Assembly (NCBI GenBank): GCA_017893485.1
Contig: CM030368.1
Location: forward strand, 112,486,220 to 112,550,219
DNA: 64,000 nt
Reading direction: 5' to 3'
Source of the DNA: Hemerocallis citrina
Taxonomy: Eukaryota > Streptophyta > Magnoliopsida > Asparagales > Asphodelaceae
Shown here: piece by piece, positions 11,892 to 22,208 of the stretch
How the letters are laid out: every line of letters begins with the position of its first letter
Numbering within the stretch: the stretch's first letter is position 1
The notes under the pieces: model-generated
What the model saw: the letters and a program-made list of their open reading frames with translations, nothing else
What the model was told of the DNA's origin: nothing
Databases searched by the model: none
Position numbers and translations under genes: made by a program

Positions 11892-11902
11892 GGATCGAAT
11901 CC
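11892..11902 (+). promoter_or_regulatory. Pol III B-box-like motif in family L LTR
   Basis: GGATCGAATCC sits after CATGGTGA and before TTTATTGTG. Equivalent blocks occur in the Tekay-G LTRs (42495-42505, 51193-51203) and on minus in the family F LTR (56636-56648). In LTR copy 1 the motif is lost by a small deletion near 485. No A box stands at a suitable distance upstream, so Pol III use is not shown. Confidence 0.4.
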
Positions 11903-12438
11903 TTTATTGTGAAGTACGTAGGTGCTTACCCTCGACCTATGTAGTATGGGATGCATAGAATCCGAACAAGTATGCATTAGTGTCGTCTTAGTGTAAAATA
12001 TCTGCATTAGGCATTAAGGCATCGCGTACACTTACATGTTTATTGTAGTCACATTTAACACTTTATTTTGCATTCAATTTGTGGTTTTTTAAAGTATTGA
12101 AATCGTTATATGTACGGCATAGAGAGAATGGCCGAGTATAACATTTTTGTCAGTTGTAAGTAACTGATGTGCCCACAGCTTATTATGCAGGAACTGGACT
12201 TTTTCATGAAGAAGTAAAGTCGTTATGATGCTGTTGATTAATTACTTGATAAAGTTGTGCAAGTTGTGTACTATTTTCATTGTCGTAATTCATTTTTATC
12301 TTCCGCTGTGTAAACAATGTAAAGAACACTGATGTATAATGAAAAGTTTAAATTTCCTTGTAAAATTGTACGAAGTGAAGTGTAAAGATCCTGTGAAATC
12401 TCGAATTTGGTCTTATTTGGAATTCGGGCCGTTACAGA

Positions 12439-12451
12439 TGGTATCAGAGCC
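12439..12451 (+). other. Primer-binding site (initiator tRNA-Met), copy 2
   Basis: TGGTATCAGAGCC begins three bases after the LTR end at 12436, exactly as at 1027-1039. Confidence 0.9.
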
Positions 12452-12701
12452 TCGCTTCATAAGTTGTACAAATTTATAAGGAACGATACCCTAGAGTGGA
12501 CATTAGAAGTGAGAGTTTAGTTTATAGAGATTTAAATGGAAGTGATTTACATTTGCGTTGCTCTATACACTAATGTTTTCTCTTCCCTTTCCTTTTTGGA
12601 TGGCTGGAGTCATGAATACAAGTTCAATAGTAACCTTCATTCATGATGCTTTCCTCGTATACATTGATGTGAGATTGTATACAAGCACATTTTCCCTGGG
12701 T

Positions 12702-12727
12702 ATCGGAGTGGCGCAGTGGAAGCGTGG
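12702..12727 (+). other. Initiator tRNA-Met 5'-half-like sequence, copy 2
   Basis: It begins ATCGGAGTGGCGCAG and continues TGGAAGCGTGG. It has two mismatches to the recalled plant tRNA, one of them shared with the first copy, and the other private change in each copy hits a different base. The ancestral element was therefore probably even closer to the tRNA. Confidence 0.75.
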
Positions 12728-13217
12728 TTGATTGACCCTACATTCATGATACATTACACGTAGACACACCTCCCTCTGAAATTATTTTTCGTGGATTTTA
12801 TCATAGTATTTTTCAACATTCAATATTTTTCAATACTGTTAAATAACTTGAATATCTATTATTTTGTCTATCTTCCTCAGTCTTGATCTTTTGAATTTGT
12901 TTTATCTGTCTTTCAATCTTAATGATTTGTCCTTCATGTTTTTGTGTAACTTTATGTTTATTCGTTTACATTGTTTATTGCCGCTTATTAAATGGATTTT
13001 GCAACTATTATTATTTCTATTATATTTTGAATTTTTTTATGTGCATTCATTTTATATGATTTTATTTTGTGATACTATATTTTTCATTATCTTATATTAT
13101 CCTATATATTTCAATATATTTCTAACAAGATTGAAATTTTCTACCCATATAAATATGACATAACATTTGTTTTATTGCCTACATTCGATACTATTGTTAT
13201 TACATATTATTTGCTAA

Positions 13218-13435
13218 TTACTATGGGGCCCACGATGTAGGCCACACCTCTCGTTATGGTGGTGCGGGAACTATGGAGCGACGGGATACGAATCCTCATC
13301 ATCTCTTTGTGTTCCATCATCACCTTCTCCGTAGCTTCTTCCTTCCAAATAGCAGCCTCCATGATGTCGGCCCTACAATATTAGTTTTCATTATTTGTGC
13401 ATGTTTCTCAAAGAGCGAGGGTAGGTGTAATACCC
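13218..13435 (+). other. Unassigned segment ending in a polypurine tract
   Basis: It opens with AATTACTATGGGGCCCACGA, which resembles a phrase inside the family D LTR. It ends AAAGAGCGAGGGTAGG just before TGTAATACC. It is best read as the 3' end of a family D internal region with its polypurine tract. I see no coding domain. Confidence 0.4.
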
Positions 13436-13801
13436 TGTATTTGAGGATTATATATGATGGTATATATGGAATTATGATGGGCCATAAATGGTATGTCATG
13501 ATGGGTTTAGTAAATAATTGCTATGGGCCAATAAATTTGGTAGTATGAGTGGGCCTATAGAGTATTATGGATTAATTACTATGGGGTCATGAGTTCATGA
13601 AGTGTGTAGGTGACTTAGTCCCACATGGATGGTGTGTAGGATATATGAGTGTGTATATTAGGAGCCAATGATCCTAAGGTCACTAATTAACCATGGCACC
13701 TTTTGTGAGACAAGCCTGTGGTGGGCTGTTGTTATGACTTATTTTTCGCATGTGCGTACGCGCATGCGAAGCTGAGCCGAGCTCGTGGCGTACACACCAT
13801 C
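13436..13801 (+). repeat. Family D LTR fragment, direct copy a
   Basis: It starts TGTAATACCCTGTATTTGAG and continues with GATGGTATATATGGAATTAT; it ends ...GTACACACCATCTAAG. The same order recurs at 14059-14437, and in reverse complement at 13802-14005. The preceding purine run marks 13436 as an LTR start. Confidence 0.65.
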
Positions 13802-14005
13802 TAAGTGGGACTAAGTCACCACCACACTTTATGAACTCATGGCCCCATAGTAATTAATCGATAATACTCTATAGGCTCATACACTGACTACAATATCTAT
13901 AAGCCCGTAACAATTAATTACTAAGCCCACCATGAACGCTCATTCATGGCCCATCATACATCCATATATACCGTCATATATACTTCTCAAATAAGGAGTA
14001 TTACA
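13802..14005 (-). repeat. Family D LTR fragment, inverted copy b
   Basis: Read on minus, it starts TGTAATACTCCTTATTTGAG at 14005 and ends at GACTTAGTCCCA. It covers only the first ~205 bases of the LTR. Bases 14006-14058 are a further short inverted stretch around GGAATTCC that joins copies b and c head to head. Confidence 0.7.
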
Positions 14006-14058
14006 TATATGGAATTCCATATATACCATCATATCATTTACTATCATAATTCCATATA

Positions 14059-14437
14059 TGTAATACCCATATTTGAGAAGTAAATATGATGGTATATATG
14101 GAATTATGATGGGCCATGAATGAGCTTTCATGGTGGGTATAGTAATTAATTGCTATGGGCATATAGATATGGTAGTGTGTATGGGCCTATAGAGTATTAT
14201 GGATTAAATACTATGAAACCATGAGTTCATGAAGTGTGGTGGTGATTTAGTCCCTCATGGATGGTGTGTAGGATATATGAGTGTGTATATTAGGAGCCAA
14301 TGATCCTAAGGTCACCAATTAGCCATGACACCTTTTGTGAGGCAAGCCTGTGGTGGGCCTTTGTTATGACTTATTTTCACGTGTGCCCACGCGCGTGCGA
14401 AGCTAAGCCGGGCTCGGGGCATACACACCATCCAAGT
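14059..14437 (+). repeat. Family D LTR fragment, direct copy c
   Basis: It starts TGTAATACCCATATTTGAG and runs parallel to copy a, including GGAGCCAATGATCCTAAGGT, before stopping at 14437 where a family E LTR begins. Confidence 0.7.
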
Positions 14438-15612
14438 TGTCACACCCTGCTTCCCAAAAATACGGAACACAAGTGTGTGGCATTGGCCCAGCGAATGACT
14501 TGCGTCATCCATAAGTTGTTATTGTTCAACTCAACAATATAACAAGATATATACAACTACGCATGCAATAAGAACAATCACATGAATAAAATACTTGGAA
14601 TAAAACATGAAATAACCAAATACAATAATCCAACGTCTGGAAACAAAATGACAATCTCCGGGTTAAAAGCCCATAATACAATGTTAATAAAACTTAATAC
14701 AAGAAGTCCAATAAAATAACGATCAATCTAGAAAGCAATAAATCTTTAGAAAGAATGTTCTCCAAGTCCTGCAAGTAACTCTCATTGATCACCTGTGAAT
14801 ACCTCATCTTAAAAGAGGAGAAAATTGTCCTTGGATCAAGTCATGGACAGGAAGTAGAGAAAGCAATGAACAATGAAAATACTGTATAATAAAGAATTCA
14901 ATAAAATAATAGGAATCAATAACATTGGACGATAGCAATAATCAATATCAGTGGTAACAATATGATGGGTATAATAATAAACGATATTTCAATATTCGAT
15001 GTCAATACTCAATGGTCGATGTCAATATCAATAAAAATGTTCAATATCAATAGAAATGACGATGTTCAACATACAGTGTCAAGATTGTGTCAATTCCTAA
15101 GTCTATTAGTTTTAACCTAACTATTGCACGTACTACTGCGTCCCATATCGCAGGTTCCGTATATACAATCAATGTCGTTTAGACCTAAGTAGTGTACTCT
15201 ATAGATCATGTACTCGGCAACGATAAACAATATTAAATAATCACGATTCAATATTCAATGCACGATACGGTAATTCGGCAATGATACAATACACGATAGA
15301 TTGGGTTACCGTCGTAAGCCACAATCAATCGATAAAATAATAGCACATAACAATATTTATTGAAACACGGGACCTTCCTCCGAGTACAGTCTCTACATTG
15401 TCCACTACTAAAGTCGTCCTGAAACCCCGGCTTGTTAAACATTTTATCGATGCAATCAATTATATTATGCAATCTGAGATATTCGATGAACGATGGTGCC
15501 AATAGAAATCAAGCGTACGATCAATAGGAGCGATGCAACAAGAGAATATCAAAAGTGCAATAGATCATGTAATGCATTTATCACAATCCAATTTAGCAAT
15601 TATAATGATATA

Positions 15613-16193
15613 CTAGATTTTCCCGTGGACACGTGCCTACGGCACGTCTTTGGAACGATTCAAAACACGAAAAGTCCTGTAAACAGTAAAATAACAATTA
15701 TGTAGCTCAAATTTGAATAGTACGACAATAATTAGTTGTAAATAAATGTCCATGTTTCCATTAGTATATGTTGAAAAATAATTATAAATGGGGGTGTAAA
15801 ATCTAACTTCTTAGAACTTTAAGTGTGGAAAATGATGAAATTTAACTGTGGAATAGATATTTACTATTTTCAATATAACATGTGCAATAAAAAAAATAAA
15901 ATTTCTGGAAATTTACAAACCTGAAATCTTAAAATCTAAATTTCTAAGCAAATAAACAAAAAAAAGTGAGAGAGGTAGGGAGAGAGAAAAAGAGAAAAAA
16001 TGAAGAGAGAAGAGAGAAATAGTAATAAAGTAATGAATTTTTTTTTTTTTTTGGGGGGGGGGGGAATTTTTGTTTTAGGGTTTGAAATTTTGGGCGGAAA
16101 AATATGTTTTGTGAGAATCAATCTAGGCCATTGATTTTGGGGGAGATTGAATGTGAGCCACTTGATAGCTTTCTTTGTAATTTATTATATAGA
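15613..16193 (-). mobile_element. Non-autonomous Helitron, 581 bp
   Basis: On minus it starts TCTATATAATAAATTACAAA at 16193 and ends in CTAG at 15616-15613. Before the end lies the perfect 7-bp stem ACGTGCC-GTA-GGCACGT. The host bases are A on the 5' side and T on the 3' side, the canonical A/T target with no duplication. The 5' start, the 3' hairpin and the CTAG end all match the second Helitron at 61588-63485. It contains T and G homopolymers near 16029-16074 and no Rep/helicase, so it is non-autonomous. Confidence 0.85.
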
Positions 16194-16371
16194 TATATAT
16201 AGATAGACAGAGAGAGAGAGAAATAATTAAATAAATAGATGAATTATTTTGGGAGGGGGGAATTTAATTTGAGTTTTGGGGAGAAACTTTTGGGGGGAAA
16301 ATATGTTTTGTGAGATTAGATCTGGGCCTTTGATTTTGGGGGGATTGAAGGGGAGCCACTTGATAGCTTTC
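16194..16371 (-). mobile_element. Relic of a second Helitron 5' region
   Basis: On minus this begins AAGCTATCAAGTGGCTCCCC and repeats the sequence near the 5' end of the adjacent Helitron, including GATTTTGGGGGGATTGAA on plus. It lacks the TCTATATAATAAA start. The neighbouring Helitron probably inserted into, or rearranged with, an older family member that has lost its 5' tip. It also contains a GA-rich microsatellite. Confidence 0.6.
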
Positions 16372-17153
16372 TGGACAGCAGTAGACAACTGTACCAAAAT
16401 CAAGTTTCCTACTGTTACAGATATCCAAAACTAGATCCGTCAGAAGTTCTAAAAACTATACTTCCTAACGATTCCAACGCATACTCACAATACAGATTCC
16501 GATAACAGTTAATAGGTGAATTGCATCATTCTTTACTGATTACAATTTCTGATTGAAAATCGACATTTAGTTGTTACATTAGTAAAACCAGTAAAAATTC
16601 AAATTTTAAATCATCAAAAATATCCATTAAGTTCCTAATCATGTTGAACTAATAATTTGGAATTTATTAAGAAAATATTCTAACATTAATTTAGCTTTTT
16701 AATAACTTAACCATGAAAAAGTACATGAATCAGGAAATCTGGAAGTAAAAAGGCAGCAGTAGTAAAAACACCATAACTCTTGCAATAAAATTCGGAATTC
16801 AAATATTTTAGATAATCTGAAAATAGAAACACAGGTTTTCGTTTAGAAAGCTATAATTTTTTATGTCAAATACTGGGTCAGAAGATCTCACAATTTCCAG
16901 GAAGACAGTGAAAAAAACAGGGTTCGACATATCTCATGAAATAAAAGCGATCTAAACATGATGAACTTCAACTCAATATTTAACAAATCTTTGATTCAGC
17001 ATGGTAAACACAATGAAGAATACATCCATATACTAGTTTAACACCAAACAAGGCATCAATCAATCATTCAAGCACAACAATCTAATAATCAATTCAACAG
17101 TAGTTTATTTGTGCGGTGTGATGCATGAATAACTTCTATTATCAATACTACGT

Positions 17154-17724
17154 TGATATGGCTAAAAATAGGGTTAAATCGGAACCGTCCAAATCGGGCA
17201 CGAATCTTAAAGCTCGGGGGTAGAATGATAATTTCACCTACAAATGGGTTTGAAATGGGAGCTGGGCCTTTTTTCCAAAGGCCCAATAACCCATAAACGA
17301 ATCCATCTTACTGGGCACAGATTCCAACCCACAAGAAGCCCAGTCCAGCTGGATAGGAGAATTAGGGTTTATGATTGTCCTTAATCAACGGCACTGATCG
17401 CTTCTATCCATCCACTGGGAATTAAGGCTTTTGATCTTATCCCGAAACTGGTTCCTAAGGCGGCTATAAATACCCCCCATCCCCCACTGTTAAGAGGTAA
17501 TCAATCTTTTGCCAATCAAAGCTCTTTCATAATCTTTCTGATTACTGACTAGAACGTCGGAGGGTGCGTCACCGGGATCAACCCCGGTGTTTCGTACTTT
17601 TTGCAGGTCAACGGCGGGAGATCACGGTCAAACTCTAGCGGAAAGGTGTTTAGGTTTGACTATTAAACATCCCAAGAATCCACAAATCTAACTATTTGCC
17701 CCTACACCGATTTCAGCGGCAACA
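17154..17724 (+). mobile_element. Tat-A 5' LTR
   Basis: It starts TGATATGGCTAAAAATAGGG and ends ...AGCGGCAACA, about 571 bp. The start matches the TGATATGG start of the Tat-B LTR. The block GACTAGAACGTCGGAGGG followed by CCCCGGTGTTTC is also found in the Tat-B LTR on minus. The TATA box lies at 17465-17472. Confidence 0.7.
17465..17472 (+). promoter_or_regulatory. Tat-A LTR TATA box
   Basis: TATAAATA is followed by a C-rich start region, in the same context (TATAAATACC) as the minus-strand TATA of the Tat-B LTR. Confidence 0.7.
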
Positions 17725-17727
17725 GAT

Positions 17728-17745
17728 TGGCGTCGTCTGTGGGAA
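17728..17745 (+). other. Tat-type primer-binding site
   Basis: TGGCGTCGTCTGTGGGAA follows the LTR end by three bases. Plant Tat elements commonly carry TGGCGCCGTCTGTGGGAA-like sites here, so this copy appears to have one substitution. Confidence 0.7.
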
Positions 17746-17794
17746 TCACGAATAGCAATCCATCCTCTTCCATCGGTTAAGATCACCTGCAGCC

Positions 17795-19561
17795 ATGCCT
17801 CCAAAGAAACTGAGATCCAGAGGGTCCAACCGTGCACCCACTCCTCGTCAACCGCAATAGGAGGCTCCCCTCCAACCCATCCAACCTCAGGGACTGCTCC
17901 CTCCTAAATCCGATAAGTCGCTGCAGCAGTTACAGCCTCCTCTCCAAAATCTTTAACACCAGCAGGATCCACTCAGGCCCCAGAATGCTGGTATAGGGAC
18001 CTCTCGTCCTCACCCTCAGAAGCAACCCCTTCACCGCGACCATATCTCCATACACAACCCTTCAACTGACTCAATGGCATCTCATGACCATCAGCCTTCT
18101 GAAGACCTCCTTAACATCTTCATCAACCAGCAGAAAGAAGAGGACCTTCGTCGCCATTTGGATGAAAGGCAGGCTCGTAAGGGAGCCACCCGCTCAGAAC
18201 GACCAAATGAGCGATCTTCTCGTCGCCGCAACCACAGGAGGTCCCCTCTTCATAGGAGGTGGAGGGTGTCCCCTGAATATCATCGAAGAAGACATCATTC
18301 TCCCGCTGGTCGGCAGCCCCAGAGGGACGAGAACAGACCTATCACCCGAGCCAAATTCCAAGAGTTCCAGGCTACAATCTTGCAGGCCCTTAATCTCCGA
18401 CCAAACAACAACAACAATGTTTATAGGGTCCCCACTCCTCCTCCGGTCTAGTGTCATCGCCATCGGTCCCTAACTCCTCCTCAAGCTCCGAGCCACCACC
18501 ATCACATCGCCAGTCCTCACCATTCCCCTAGCTACCATCGCCGAACTCCACGCTCCCCTTCGTACGAAGATGAGTCCAGAGGCTCGCCAGGGTACCATCG
18601 AAGGGATGATGCTATCTACCGTCGTCTCCACGAGATGGAGAGACGCCTCGGCCAACTTGACAAGGAAGAGGAGCTAAGAGGGAGGACCCTCCGCCCAAGC
18701 AGACCTCCGTTCTCACGAACCATCATGGAGGCTCCCGTTCTAGCAAACATCAAGCCACCACAGATCGAGACATATACGGGGGAGTTAGACCCCATGGATC
18801 ACATCGAGAGTTTCAAAACTCTCATGATGATCTACCAGGCTTCCGATGCTCTACTGTGCAAGACCTTCCCAGCAACTCTCAAAGTTCCGGCTCGGGAATG
18901 GTACTCCCGCCTCGCCCCATCCTCCATCTTCTCTTTTGAACAATTTGAGACCCTCTTCGACACCGACTTCGTAAGCAGCCGCCGAACTGAGAAGACTAGT
19001 ATTTCACTACTCTTCCTCAATCAGAAGAAGGGTGAGAAACTAAGAGATTATGTCAAGCGGTTTACTGCGGAAGCTCGGTCCATTGCCTCCCTCGACCAAT
19101 CGGTCACTGCAGCCGCCTTCCAGTCCAATGTCCTCAATTCGAGCCTCCGTTCCTCCCTAGCCAAAAAGCCCCCGTTCCTCCAATGTCCTCAATCTGACCT
19201 TCTTCTCAGAAGCGAGAAGTACAACCAGGCTGAGGAAGCTGAACATCATCCCACATTCGAGGGGTCTTCCTCAGGAAGCAAAAGAAAGGCAGCTGAAGAT
19301 GCGGGAGCTAAGAAGCTCCAGAAGGACAATGGGGGTCAGCCTCGCCTGCCTCCCAGATTTGAGAAGTTTACCCCTCTCAACACCAATGTTTCAACTATTC
19401 TCATGGAGGTTGAGAAGGAGGGAGTCCTACCTCCTTCCCCGAAGATGAATAACCCCGGGAAGAAGAGAGATAAGGAGAAGTGGTGCCGATATCATAGGGA
19501 CCACGGCCACGACACCAATGACTGTTGGGCTCTAAAGAATGAAATTGAAGCCCTCATTTAG
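17795..19561 (+). pseudogene. Tat-A gag (capsid/nucleocapsid) with internal stops
   Basis: The reading frame from the ATG at 17795 encodes a Pro/Gln-rich and then Arg/His-rich N-terminus. A retrotransposon gag domain follows (about 18730-19200), with the block WYSRLAPSSIFSFEQFE. Near the end is the variant zinc knuckle CRYHRDHGHDTNDC typical of this lineage. Gag packages element RNA in virus-like particles. In-frame stops lie near 17858, 17954 and 18449 and at 19559. The frame is otherwise open for 308 codons at the C-terminal side. Confidence 0.85.
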
Positions 19562-19680
19562 AGAGGGCAGCTATCCAAGTTTGTCAGAAATGACCGAATC
19601 GGTCTTCCTTCTCCCCCAGGGGGGCTAAAAACCGTCCTGAGAGGCGCGACGAGACTCCCGAGTTTGAAGATGAACACATC

Positions 19681-20178
19681 TTGCACCTCATCCATGGAGG
19701 CCCAATTGGAGGAACCTCCAACTCTTCTCGAAAGGCTTTCATCAGGGAGGTCAACTTGGTGCACAGCATACCCCCTCCCAAAGGTCTCGGAGTCCCGGTT
19801 ACTTTCTCGGATGAAGATCTAGAGGGTGTCCGAACCCCCCACTATGATGCACTGGTGATTAACCTCCACATAGCTAACTTCAAAGTAGAGAGGGTCCTGG
19901 TGGATAATGGCAGTTCTGTCAACATCCTCTTCCTAGCGGCCTTCCGAGGACTCAAGTTATCGCAGAACAGGCTAAAGCCCGCTGGCTACATGCTCCATGG
20001 GTTCACGAGATTGCCAGTGACTATCGAAGGGGTGATAACCCTCGACGTAACCACTGGCAAAACTCCTACTACCCGGATGGAGCCAATGGATTTCATGGTC
20101 GGCGACATTCTAGCTGCATACAATGTGATCCTAGGCCGACCTGGCCTAGCTACTTTAGAAGCCGTCCCATCGGCTTAA
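19681..20178 (+). pseudogene. Tat-A protease region
   Basis: A retropepsin-like aspartic protease lies one frame away from gag. The active-site segment reads LVDNGSSVNILF; the DNGSS or DGGSS form is usual in this lineage, so I do not count it as a mutation. The flap and C-terminal signature VILGRPGL follows near 20130. The frame breaks on both sides, between gag and protease and at 20178, where a stop follows. The protease would cleave the polyprotein. Confidence 0.8.
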
Positions 20179-20187
20179 CATCTCAAA

Positions 20188-21820
20188 ATGAAGTTCCCTA
20201 CCAAGGCAGGTGTAAGGGAAGTGAGGGGAAGTCAAGAGATGGCCCGCAAGTGTTACATGACCTCGACCGGGGGACCTGTCCTTTCCCTCGAGACTCTTGA
20301 GATTCCCCAGGGGAACACCCAGCCTATGTCAGAACCAGTCGACGAGCTGGAGGAAGTGCTCTTTTCAGAGCAAGATCCGAACCGCAAATTCTTCATCAGC
20401 AAGACCCTCCCCTCTGCCCTCTGCCCTCTGTTCTGACGTAGTCCATTGCATCAGGAAGAACCATGACCACTTCACCTGGATAGCTGCCGACATGCCAGGA
20501 ATTTTAGAGGACCTCCTCGTCCACCACCTAAGCGTTGCTACGGGGTCCAAACCGGTCCAGCAGAAGAGGCGCAAGTTCGCCCCTGAGTGCCAGCAGGCCA
20601 TAAAGGAAGAAGTGGACAAGCTCCTCAAGGCACGGTTCATACAAGAAGTCAACTATCCCGAATGGCTCTCTAATGTTGTAATGGTCAAGAAGACCAATGG
20701 AAGTTGGAGGATTTGCATTGACTTCACAGATTTGAACAAGGCATGCCCTAAAGATCCTTTTCCTCTCCCCAGCATAGATACCTTAATCGACGCTACTTCA
20801 GGCCATGAGCTGTTGAGCTTCATGGATGCCTTCTCCGGATACAACCAAATCAGAATGTTCTCCCCGGATATTCCGAAGATGTCCTTCGTCACAGATCAAG
20901 GCCTATACTGCTACCGAGTGATGCCCTTCGGGCTCAAAAATGCCGGTGCCACCTACCAGCGCCTCGTTAATAAGGTCTTCCAGAATCAGATCGGTCGAAA
21001 TATGGAAGTGTACGTTGATGATATGCTAGTCAAAAGTATCCATGGGTCCGACCATGTTGTCGACCTGCAAGAAGCCTTCGGCGTGTTGAAAAGGCATAAT
21101 ATGAGACTAAACCCGAACAAGTGTGCGTTCGGGGTCTCATCTGGTAAGTTCCTGGGCTTCATGGTCAGTCAGAGGGGGATCGAAGCCAACCCCGAGAAGA
21201 TCAAAGCCATACTAGGACATGGCTCCTCCTACCAGTGTGAAAGAAGTTCAAAAGCTTACAGGACGCCTCGCGGCCATAGGACGCTTCCGTTCTAAGTCAG
21301 GGGAGAAGTGTCTTCCTTTTTTCAAAGCCCTCAGGGGGGCTAAGGGCTTCGAATGGGGCCATCAGCAGCAAGAGTCGTTCGACTAGCTCAAAGCTTACCT
21401 GGTAGACCCCCCACTCCTTAGCAAGCCTATTCCCGGGGAGACCATCTACCTCTACCTCGCTGCCTCCGAGCAAACCCTCAGTACTGTGCTATTGAGGGAT
21501 GAAGACAAGGCTCCGAAGCCTATCTATTATGTGAGCAAGATCCTCAAAGACACTGAGCTCTGCTATCCGAGATTAGAAAAGATAGCATACGCCTTGGTTA
21601 TGGCAGCCAGGAAGCTCCGCCCCTATTTTCAATTCCACTCGGTGGTCGTTCTTACCGACCAGCTGCTTAAGCAAGTCCTGCACAAGCCCGAGACCTCCGG
21701 TCATCTGATGAAGTGGTCGATCAAGCTTAGTCAACATGACATATCCTATCAGCCTCGGACTGCAATCAAGGCTCAAGCCTTAGCTGAATTTATAGTAGTA
21801 AGCACCATCCCAGTGAGTTA
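20188..21820 (+). pseudogene. Tat-A reverse transcriptase and RT-linked RNase H
   Basis: The RT domain (about 20440-21200) shows KKTNGSWRICIDF, the LNKACPKDPFPLP block, RVMPFGLKNAGATYQ and the catalytic YVDDMLVKS near 21010. An RNase H-like region (21370-21820) shows PIYYVSKILKDTE and LTDQLLKQVL. Damage includes a frameshift at about 20410-20435 within CTCTGCCCTCTGCCCTCTG, another near 21220, a stop near 21385 and a stop at 21820. RT copies element RNA into DNA. Confidence 0.88.
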
Positions 21821-21839
21821 AGCTGTAAATGGGCCACCC

Positions 21840-22200
21840 ATGTGGACAGTATATGTAGACGGGTCTTCTTGCGCCGAAGGGAGTGGACCCAGATTCATCC
21901 TGACAGGCCTAGATGACTTCGTTCTCCAATACTCCCTCCGCATCAACTTCAAAACTTCCAACAATGAAGCTGAGTATGAAGCCCTAATAACAGGCCTGGG
22001 TATGACTCGCAAGGCAGGGGCACAACGTGTTCGGATATTCAGTGATTCGCAGCTGGTGGTTAATCAGGTCTTAGGAGACTACGTGGCACGAGACGACCGA
22101 ATGGTTAAGTACCTAGCCAAGGTCCAAAGTCTCATGCATTCGTTCGAAGCGACACAAATCTAGTGGATCCCTAGAGAAGAAAACTCCTAAGCAGATACCC
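21840..22200 (+). pseudogene. Tat-A second (plant-type) RNase H
   Basis: WTVYVDGSS opens an RNase H fold, followed by NNEAEYEALITGL and FSDSQLVVNQV, which carry the D, E and D catalytic residues. This extra domain between the RT-linked RNase H and integrase separates Tat elements from most other Ty3 lineages. Stops occur at about 22161 and 22188 just before the integrase region. Confidence 0.85.
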
Positions 22201-22208
22201 TCTCAAAA

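Larger units (their letters stand above)
3505..12436 (+). mobile_element. LTR, family L, shared junction LTR (split by a LINE)
   Basis: It begins TGTAACACC right after the polypurine tract and ends ...CGTTACA at 12436 right before a second tRNA-Met primer-binding site. The stretch therefore works as 3' LTR of the left element and 5' LTR of the right one. The LINE and its extra target copy (4853-11309) interrupt it; without them it is about 2.5 kb. A second TGTAACACC at 4044 could be the true start of a separate LTR inserted here, because 3505-4043 and the sequence after 4044 do not resemble each other. A TATA box lies at 4504-4511. Confidence 0.6.
12437..13217 (+). mobile_element. Internal region of family L, copy 2 (truncated)
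   Basis: It is closely similar to 1025-1805 in order and sequence and then stops at about 13217, where unrelated sequence begins. It includes the second tRNA-Met-like block. The open frame at 12864-13163 is AT-rich and matches the equally non-coding frame at 1452-1718. The copy has lost its 3' half and its own 3' LTR. Confidence 0.75.
14438..17153 (-). mobile_element. LTR, family E copy 1 (interrupted)
   Basis: It starts at the left with TGTCACACCCTGCTTCCC, matching the left ends of 29504 and 32786. Internal blocks shared by the copies include ATCCGTCAGAAGTTCTA (16436 and 30825 areas) and CTGGACAGCAGTAG. On minus it would end in ...GGGTGTGACA, which is why I assign minus orientation. The copy is split by Helitron sequence (15613-16371) and cut at 17154 by Tat-A. 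No internal coding region accompanies it, so it behaves as a solo or truncated LTR. The short open frames are not genes. Confidence 0.6.

Noticed and set aside
19906..19918. Protease active-site mutation in Tat-A (DNG)
   Set aside because: DNGSS or DGGSS is the usual form in this lineage, so it is not evidence of decay.
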